Shown in pieces: positions 24,330 to 29,193 of a DNA stretch of 29,193 nt. The notes beneath the pieces are model-generated. The model was not told where the DNA came from. It did no database searches and saw only the letters and a list, made by a program, of their open reading frames with translations. Origin of the DNA: Ruminococcus sp. CAG:563 (lineage in GTDB: Bacteria > Bacillota > Clostridia > Oscillospirales > Acutalibacteraceae); assembly GCA_000434915.1 (NCBI GenBank), contig FR882086.1, forward strand, positions 131,685-160,877, in the 5' to 3' direction. The translations under genes were made by a program, and so were the position numbers. Positions within the stretch are counted from its first letter, which is position 1. Each line of letters opens with the position of its first letter.

Positions 24330-26393
24330 GTGAAAAAGGTTTTATCAATTCTTTTGAGTATTGTTCTTGTTCTTTCAAGTGTTGCAGTCCTTACAAGTCA
24401 GGCATTCGCAGCTACAGGAGATACGATCGGACAATACGACTTTACAATTTCAAATCCTTATGAAACAATTGATTGGGACACATGGAAAGCATATAAAGGT
24501 GCAACCCATGTTCATACCGTAAGAAGTGACGGAGATATTGAGCTTAACGATATGATTGAAAAATATTATTCTCTCGGTTATCAGGCTCTTGCACTTACCG
24601 ATCACGGTACAGTCAACTATTCATGGACAAAGGATCAAGCACGTCTTCCAATTTTCGGTTATCAGTACTTTAAACACGGTAATGTTGATGAGCTGACCGA
24701 AGAAAGATATAAGCAGATTACAACAGGTTCTGACAGAGGCGGAGACGGTATGACCGAGGTTCCTCTCGGTATCGAGCTTAACGGTTCTTCAACAGCAAAA
24801 TGCCATGTTAACAGCTATTATGCCGATTGCGGTCATGGTGATCTTGAGCTTGATTCAAAGTGGCCTGAGGATGCGGTAAAAAAGAGTCAGGCTGCCGGCG
24901 GAATTTGTCACATAAACCATGTCGGTGAGTGGACAGAAGGCAGACACGACATAAACACTTACAACGAGGAGTTCGTAAAAAAATTTGCAAGTATCTTCCT
25001 TAACTATTCTGCCTGCATAGGAATGGAGCTTGTTAATACAAAGGACAACAGAACCCATAACGACCGTTATCTTTATGATGAAACTCTTAAGCTCACTGCA
25101 CCGCAAGGCAGAAATATTTGGGGCTTCTGTGAGGACGATGCTCATGATTTCGGCGATGTTGAAAACAATGCTCAGTATTTTATAATGCCTAAGAATACAC
25201 AGGCAAATATCCGTACAAGCATGGAAAACGGAACATTCTTTGCATGCTCAAAAACATCAAAGAACGATTGGGAACTCGGCGACGGCTTTGAGGCTCAGGG
25301 ACCGTTTCCTATGGTCAGCAGAGTAAATGTTGATAACGAAACGAATCAAATCAGCATCAATCCTTATAATGCTCATACTGTAAAGATTGTTGCCGACGGT
25401 AACGTTATCGGCGAAAAGAGCGTTGCAAACGATAATGATACAATTACATTTGATCTCAACGATTATGAGGATCAGATTAATTCTTATGTTCGTATCTATA
25501 TTCTCGGTAAAGGCGGAATCTGCTATGTTCAGCCGTTCCTTGTAACAAAGACCGAATATGCAAAATGTACAGTTCAGTTTAATATTCCTTATACCGATAC
25601 TACTCTCTCTTTAAAAGATGAGCAGGGAAATGTTGTTGAACCAATTAACAGCGAAAACTATTTCCGTGTTTCAGCGGGCAAGTATACATATACCGTCACT
25701 AAAAGCGGATATGAAACTAAAGTAGGCACAATCAATATCACCCAAGCGACTGTTGACGCAGGATTGCAAATCAAAGTTGATGTTGAGCTGATAAAAAATT
25801 CAGGTCCTCTTTCATTCACAAAGCAAAACGATCTGGTTTATGGATTTAATATTCTTGAAGATATTACCGAACCCGTTAATCAGTCAATCGGTTTAAAAAA
25901 CGGAACTCGTTTTGACATTGAAGATGTTTCAAAAGCTAAAACCGGTGATGAAATAAAGATTGTTGATGAGAAAACAGGAAATGTTGTAAAAACATATACC
26001 GTTGTTGTTTTTGGTGATGTTAACGGAGACGGAATTTATGACGGTTGTGACGCAACATTAATCTCACTCATTATGAATGGAATGCTCACACCAAGTCCGG
26101 CAATGAGACTTGCAGCCGACTGTAATCACGACAACGTAATAAATGCCGATGATCTTGCTATAATTGAGCAGGCCGGCCTACTTCTTTCAACTGTTTCACA
26201 AAATGAAAGTATTCAAACCTCAGCAATTTTTGATGAATACAGCAGTATAATATCTCAGGATATCACGACTGAAGAAGAACCGAAATCCGATGAAAAATCC
26301 GACATAAAAAATGAAGAAAAATCAACTTCAATTTTCAAAAAGCTTTATGAAAATTTAGTGTCATTTTTTAAATATATGTTTGGAATTTTATAA
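24330..26393 (+). CDS. Secreted PHP-domain phosphoesterase-like protein with dockerin-like segment
   Basis: The 687-residue protein starts at GTG, fixed by GGAGGT 6 bases upstream. A signal peptide ends near residue 28 (SQAFAATG). The PHP (polymerase and histidinol phosphatase) domain shows THVHT (H60, H62), SDGDI, LTDHG (D91, H92) and HINHVGEW, residues expected to bind metals. A beta domain with a PEGA-like look (VSAGKYTYTVTKSGYE) follows. Residues about 562-622 contain two dockerin-like calcium repeats (DVNGDGIYDGCDATLI and DCNHDNVINADDLAII). The final helix (IFKKLYENLVSFFKYMFGIL) is amphipathic and hydrophobic. It is divergent from the M6 protease, which ends similarly. PHP enzymes hydrolyse phosphoesters; the extracellular substrate is unknown. 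Confidence 0.82.
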   Translation: MKKVLSILLSIVLVLSSVAVLTSQAFAATGDTIGQYDFTISNPYETIDWDTWKAYKGATHVHTVRSDGDIELNDMIEKYYSLGYQALALTDHGTVNYSWTKDQARLPIFGYQYFKHGNVDELTEERYKQITTGSDRGGDGMTEVPLGIELNGSSTAKCHVNSYYADCGHGDLELDSKWPEDAVKKSQAAGGICHINHVGEWTEGRHDINTYNEEFVKKFASIFLNYSACIGMELVNTKDNRTHNDRYLYDETLKLTAPQGRNIWGFCEDDAHDFGDVENNAQYFIMPKNTQANIRTSMENGTFFACSKTSKNDWELGDGFEAQGPFPMVSRVNVDNETNQISINPYNAHTVKIVADGNVIGEKSVANDNDTITFDLNDYEDQINSYVRIYILGKGGICYVQPFLVTKTEYAKCTVQFNIPYTDTTLSLKDEQGNVVEPINSENYFRVSAGKYTYTVTKSGYETKVGTINITQATVDAGLQIKVDVELIKNSGPLSFTKQNDLVYGFNILEDITEPVNQSIGLKNGTRFDIEDVSKAKTGDEIKIVDEKTGNVVKTYTVVVFGDVNGDGIYDGCDATLISLIMNGMLTPSPAMRLAADCNHDNVINADDLAIIEQAGLLLSTVSQNESIQTSAIFDEYSSIISQDITTEEEPKSDEKSDIKNEEKSTSIFKKLYENLVSFFKYMFGIL

Positions 26394-26410
26394 GAGAATA
26401 AGATAATATA

Positions 26411-26449
26411 ATAAAGCAGATCATTTTTGCCGATCTGCTTTATTTTTTT
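26411..26449. terminator. Bidirectional terminator between the PHP gene and the ygjV-like gene
   Basis: The stem AAAGCAGATC/GATCTGCTTT (10 bp, extendable by two AT pairs) around a 9-base loop is followed by TTTTTTT on the plus strand. The stop codon of the convergent minus-strand gene (26421-26423) lies inside the hairpin. Confidence 0.88.
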
Positions 26450-26954
26450 CTTCGATTATATCTATTCTTATTATGGCGCTTATTAACGAAATCAGCGATA
26501 AAATTTCTGAAATAACACCGGCTGTCGCCTTGCAGCTGAAGTTATAAATTAACCAGAATATACTTGTAGGTACTGTTGCAAAACGAAGATATTTTGTATT
26601 CTTCATTCCGTAAACGACAGTTGTTAAAAGCTTTGCTAATATTACAATCAAACTTAAATAATTTTTCCATGTAAGAATACCCGAAACAATAAATGCAATA
26701 CAAAATATAATTTGAAAAGGAAGAGTGTTCTTTTCTTTTTTTACAAGATATGAAAATGTCAGATTTCTTATCGAGCTTATTATGTTCATAGCCATTCCCG
26801 TATATGTGCCGAGAAAAAAATACTGAAACGCAAACAGTAATTCGTTTGAAGTTTTCAAAAGCATAACGCTTCTGTGCTTTTTACATTGATAAGCGGCAAC
26901 AGAACAGGCAAGACCTGCAAATCCGAAAATTTGTGCGATTATAAATTTATCCAT
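26421..26954 (-). CDS. YgjV-family integral membrane protein
   Basis: This 177-residue protein is mostly hydrophobic with about six predicted membrane segments. The order AQIFGFAGLACSVAAYQ, LLFAFQYFFLGTYTG, IISSIRNL and VPTSIFWLIYNFS parallels E. coli YgjV, a conserved membrane protein of unknown function. AAAGGAG precedes the ATG. Its promoter lies immediately upstream (TTGAAA/TAACAT). The C-terminus is a short charged cytoplasmic tail (EEKNKADRQK). No partner gene is evident. Confidence 0.78.
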   Translation of the reverse strand: MDKFIIAQIFGFAGLACSVAAYQCKKHRSVMLLKTSNELLFAFQYFFLGTYTGMAMNIISSIRNLTFSYLVKKEKNTLPFQIIFCIAFIVSGILTWKNYLSLIVILAKLLTTVVYGMKNTKYLRFATVPTSIFWLIYNFSCKATAGVISEILSLISLISAIIRIDIIEEKNKADRQK

Positions 26955-26979
26955 TTTGTAACTCCTTTTTCAGATTAAA

Positions 26980-27008
26980 ATGTTATCATATAATCTAACA
27001 GATTTCAA
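26980..27008 (-). promoter_or_regulatory. Probable promoter of the ygjV-like gene
   Basis: On the minus strand TTGAAA (27003-27008) and TAACAT (26980-26985) are 17 bases apart, about 25 bases upstream of the start codon. Confidence 0.6.
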
Positions 27009-27040
27009 TATAAGATTTTTAAAAATTTTTATATTGATAA

Positions 27041-27175
27041 CAAAAGAATTGGAGAAATCTCAATACAGCTGCACTAATGAACGCAGGAACAGTTCTCGGA
27101 AATCCGTCTGCAACATCAAACGATATTTCTTCTGCATATTCATTGCTGACAAATGCAGTTGCAAACATGAAATAA
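27041..27175 (+). pseudogene. Remnant of a FIVAR-like domain protein (3' end only)
   Basis: A 44-codon open stretch ends at TAA 27173. It reads LNTAALMNAGTVLGNPSAT then NDISSAYSLLTNAVANMK, which matches the pattern of the second half of a FIVAR domain (helix with a VL-N-ATQ-like turn, then A-LL-A). FIVAR modules occur in large Gram-positive surface proteins. Just upstream, another frame reads TKELEKSQ, as though a frameshift separates it from the preceding helix. No signal peptide, ribosome binding site or long frame is present, so it looks like the 3' end of a decayed gene. The hairpin at 27200 would have been its terminator. It could still be chance, as it is short. Confidence 0.5.
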
Positions 27176-27199
27176 TAAATAATAATATAATAAAAAATT

Positions 27200-27238
27200 G
27201 CTGTGACGAATAATTTTGTTTTCGTCACAGCGTTTTTT
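27200..27238. terminator. Bidirectional terminator upstream of the patatin stop
   Basis: An 11-bp perfect stem GCTGTGACGAA/TTCGTCACAGC with a 10-base loop, flanked by AAAAAA on the left and TTTTTT on the right, so it can end transcription on both strands: the patatin gene (-) and the gene remnant (+). Confidence 0.9.
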
Positions 27239-28076
27239 ATTTTAAAAATTCAATTATCTTTTTAGCGTCGGAATAGCCTGTTTTATATAGCATGTCAAGT
27301 GCTTCTTTATCTTTCGTAAGCGTACTCATTTTTCCAATGCTTTCGGGACTAACAATTAAAACCTTACCTTCTTCTCTAAGCTTTTTTGCATATTCCAATG
27401 CCTTTTCAATTTTTTCTTTTCTGTTTAAAAGATCGTTAGAAATATTCGGGTATTTCTTTTTTAAAGCATGACCGGCCATTTCATCAATCTTATAATTTCC
27501 AACTTCATTTATAGGTTTCGTCCAAATAACAACGATTTTTTCGCATCCTTTTTTTATTGCAAAATCTATCGGTATAGGGTCACTCAAGCCCCCGTCAAAA
27601 TATCTGATGTCATTTTCAACAGCAGGTGAGCAAACAACAGGAATACATGAAGAAGCTTTCAACATCCAATAATTATTTTTACTCATTTCATTTGCGTTAA
27701 GATACTGTGCTTTACCTGTTTTAGCATCAGTAGCAATAATATATTTTTCACATTTATTTTCGCAAAATTTTTCAAAATCAAACGGATTTTCTCCATTTTG
27801 ATTACTCAATTCCCCATAAACATAATCAAGATCAAGATAACATTTTTTATTTATAAAATTTTCAACGCTCATGTATTCTTTTCTGAAAGGATAGTCGTAA
27901 TAGAAGTGATAATTTCTGCCTCTTTGACCGGAAACATAAGAAGCAAGATTTGCACTGCCGGCTGAAATTCCGATTATAACATCAAATGAAATATTATTAT
28001 CAAGACAATAGTCAAATACACCTGCTCCGTATATGTCTCTAAGCCCGCCGCCGCAGTCAATAATTCCTGTTTTCAT
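27237..28076 (-). CDS. Patatin-like phospholipase family protein (YjjU-like)
   Basis: The 279-residue protein has the patatin catalytic dyad: nucleophile S38 in GISAG and D161 in YFDGGLSDPIP, plus the glycine-rich oxyanion loop CGGGLRDIYGAG near the N-terminus. Patatin-like enzymes hydrolyse acyl esters of lipids using a Ser-Asp pair. No signal peptide or membrane helix is visible, so it is likely cytoplasmic, acting on membrane or storage lipids; the substrate is unknown. AAAGGAT lies about 12 bases before the ATG, rather far. It is 18 bases downstream of remB, where gyrB often follows, and is probably co-transcribed with recF-remB. Confidence 0.9.
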   Translation of the reverse strand: MKTGIIDCGGGLRDIYGAGVFDYCLDNNISFDVIIGISAGSANLASYVSGQRGRNYHFYYDYPFRKEYMSVENFINKKCYLDLDYVYGELSNQNGENPFDFEKFCENKCEKYIIATDAKTGKAQYLNANEMSKNNYWMLKASSCIPVVCSPAVENDIRYFDGGLSDPIPIDFAIKKGCEKIVVIWTKPINEVGNYKIDEMAGHALKKKYPNISNDLLNRKEKIEKALEYAKKLREEGKVLIVSPESIGKMSTLTKDKEALDMLYKTGYSDAKKIIEFLK

Positions 28077-28094
28077 ATTTCATTTATCCTTTCT

Positions 28095-28373
28095 TTATTT
28101 TATGTCTTTAAGATAATTGACATTTTCCGAACGTTTTAACAATGTTGCTGTAGAAATAGGAGAAATAAACATAGTTTTTTTATTTGACTTTTTTTTGCAG
28201 GTTATAACAAATGACTTTGGCAAATCATAGCTGACATTAACAACATTTCCGCCTTTTTGCATTGTCTTTAAATAATCCCTTGTAGGCTTTGAAACCGTCG
28301 TTGTATCAAGATCAAATATTCCTATTATATCATCTTCAATTATAACCGTATCTTGTCCGAGATGAAGAAACAT
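28095..28373 (-). CDS. remB: RemB-family regulator (DUF370)
   Basis: This small 92-residue protein opens with MFLHLGQDTVI, followed by IIGIFDLDTTTVS, the signature of the RemB/YaaB (DUF370) family. RemB is encoded next to recF in many Firmicutes; the related RemA of B. subtilis is a DNA-binding activator of matrix genes. Only one base separates its ATG from the recF stop, and AAGGAT within the recF end serves as ribosome binding site. The lysine-rich middle (CKKKSNKK) is consistent with DNA contact. Confidence 0.87.
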   Translation of the reverse strand: MFLHLGQDTVIIEDDIIGIFDLDTTTVSKPTRDYLKTMQKGGNVVNVSYDLPKSFVITCKKKSNKKTMFISPISTATLLKRSENVNYLKDIK

Positions 28374-28374
28374 T

Positions 28375-29193
28375 TTACACTATCCTTCCGTCACAAATTT
28401 CAAAAACCTTGTCCGAATTTATTTTACTTTTATGAGACAAATCACAGCAGGTAACAAAAACCTGCCAGCCATCAAAAAATTTCATCAAATATTTTTGTCT
28501 GTTTTCATCAAGCTCACTCATAACATCATCCATCAACGCAATAGGCTGTTCGCCGGAAAGATTTTTTAATATTGTTGCTTCACCGATTTTTAATGAGAGA
28601 GCACACGAACGCTGCTGGCCTTGTGAACCGTAGTTTCTTACATTCATTTCATCAAGAAAAATTTCAATATCATCCTTATGCGGTCCGAATGAAGTGGCCT
28701 GTCTTATAATATCCTTTTCATGATTTTCCGAAAGGTATTTATATAAAATTTCAGACCATTCAACATTATTTGTCCCCGAATCTTTAAGCGAATTAATATA
28801 TGAAATTTTCATATTTTCCCGCCCATTTGAAATTTCGGAATAAATTATCGGAGCAGAATTGCTTAAATCTTCAATATACTTTAATCTGTAATCAATAATT
28901 CTGCCGCCGCAGCGTGCCAATTCTTCGTCAAAAACAAAAAGCAAATCTTCTCCCTTTTTTTCGGTTCCGATTTGCTTTAATAACGAATTTCTTTGAATAA
29001 TTGTTTTGTTATATTTTGAAAGCAAAGCGGCATAATTGGGTCTTATCAGGCTTATTGCAATGTCAAGAAATTTTCTTTTTTCCGACGGGCCGTCTCTTAT
29101 TACGGAAAGAACCGAAGGCGAAAAAACAACAGCTTGAAATTCACCAAGAAATTTTCTCGGTGAAATCTGTTTTATACCGTTTAAATATGCTTC
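28375..29193 (-). CDS. recF: DNA replication and repair protein RecF, 5' partial
   Basis: The frame is open to the window edge, so the true start and the N-terminal Walker A are outside; the TTG at about 29025 is internal. The visible 272 residues match the C-terminal three quarters of RecF: FSPSVLSVIRDGPSEKRKFLD, the arm region, TSFGPHKDDIEI, the ABC signature GSQGQQRSCALSLKIGEA, Walker B with LMDDVMSELD and the D-loop, and VTCCD. RecF loads RecA at gaps in damaged DNA as a structural-maintenance-like ATPase. It usually follows dnaA and dnaN, so the origin region should lie to the right. Confidence 0.96.
   Translation of the reverse strand, partial: EAYLNGIKQISPRKFLGEFQAVVFSPSVLSVIRDGPSEKRKFLDIAISLIRPNYAALLSKYNKTIIQRNSLLKQIGTEKKGEDLLFVFDEELARCGGRIIDYRLKYIEDLSNSAPIIYSEISNGRENMKISYINSLKDSGTNNVEWSEILYKYLSENHEKDIIRQATSFGPHKDDIEIFLDEMNVRNYGSQGQQRSCALSLKIGEATILKNLSGEQPIALMDDVMSELDENRQKYLMKFFDGWQVFVTCCDLSHKSKINSDKVFEICDGRIV

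Noticed and set aside
26980..27213. A 77-codon plus-strand frame in the ygjV-patatin gap
   Set aside because: Its product is low-complexity, rich in Cys/Asn/Ile, and starts inside the opposite promoter; another frame in the same place has the FIVAR-like pattern.
1..29193. CRISPR array, insertion sequence or prophage
   Set aside because: No regularly spaced repeats, transposase, integrase or phage structural genes were seen.

Overview
The window looks like a chromosomal segment from a gut-type member of the Clostridia, most likely near Ruminococcaceae/Oscillospiraceae. This is inferred from gene content: strong AAGGAGG-type ribosome binding sites, a Noc/ParA/ParB set with perfect Bacillus-type parS sites, RemB next to RecF, and secreted proteins with dockerin-like, Big-like and FIVAR-like modules. 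No database search was possible, so the taxon is inferred.

Region 1 (1-6470, + strand) is a tightly spaced run of five genes: the end of a histidine phosphatase, a nitrilase-superfamily hydrolase, a two-module protein (beta-propeller plus helical domain), a flavin oxidoreductase and an exported metallophosphoesterase. Gaps of 11-23 bases imply one operon. I do not recognise the pathway.

Region 2 (6471-6971) has no protein gene. It holds a long hairpin, a tRNA-Arg(CCU) on the - strand with its own promoter and terminator, and the + strand promoter of the next operon.

Region 3 (6972-16962, + strand) is a probable nine-gene operon: a lipoprotein, mreB, mreC, mreD, a class B penicillin-binding protein (together the cell-elongation machinery), a MinD-like ATPase, mnmE and mnmG (tRNA wobble-uridine modification) and rsmG (16S rRNA methylation).

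Region 4 (17009-19668) is the chromosome segregation module: a Noc-type ParB paralogue, parA and parB, with two perfect 16-bp parS sites, one inside mnmG and one in the noc-parA gap. serS and fba follow, fba with its own strong promoter.

Region 5 (22048-29193) is visibly more AT-rich and mostly on the - strand. It holds an M6-type secreted metalloprotease, a divergent secreted PHP-domain protein with a dockerin-like segment, a YgjV-family membrane protein, a FIVAR-like gene remnant, a patatin-like hydrolase, remB and the 3' part of recF. Convergent gene ends here are separated by bidirectional hairpin terminators. recF at the right edge suggests dnaA/dnaN and oriC lie just beyond it, yet mnmE-parB points towards that end instead of away from it, so the usual origin neighbourhood appears rearranged.
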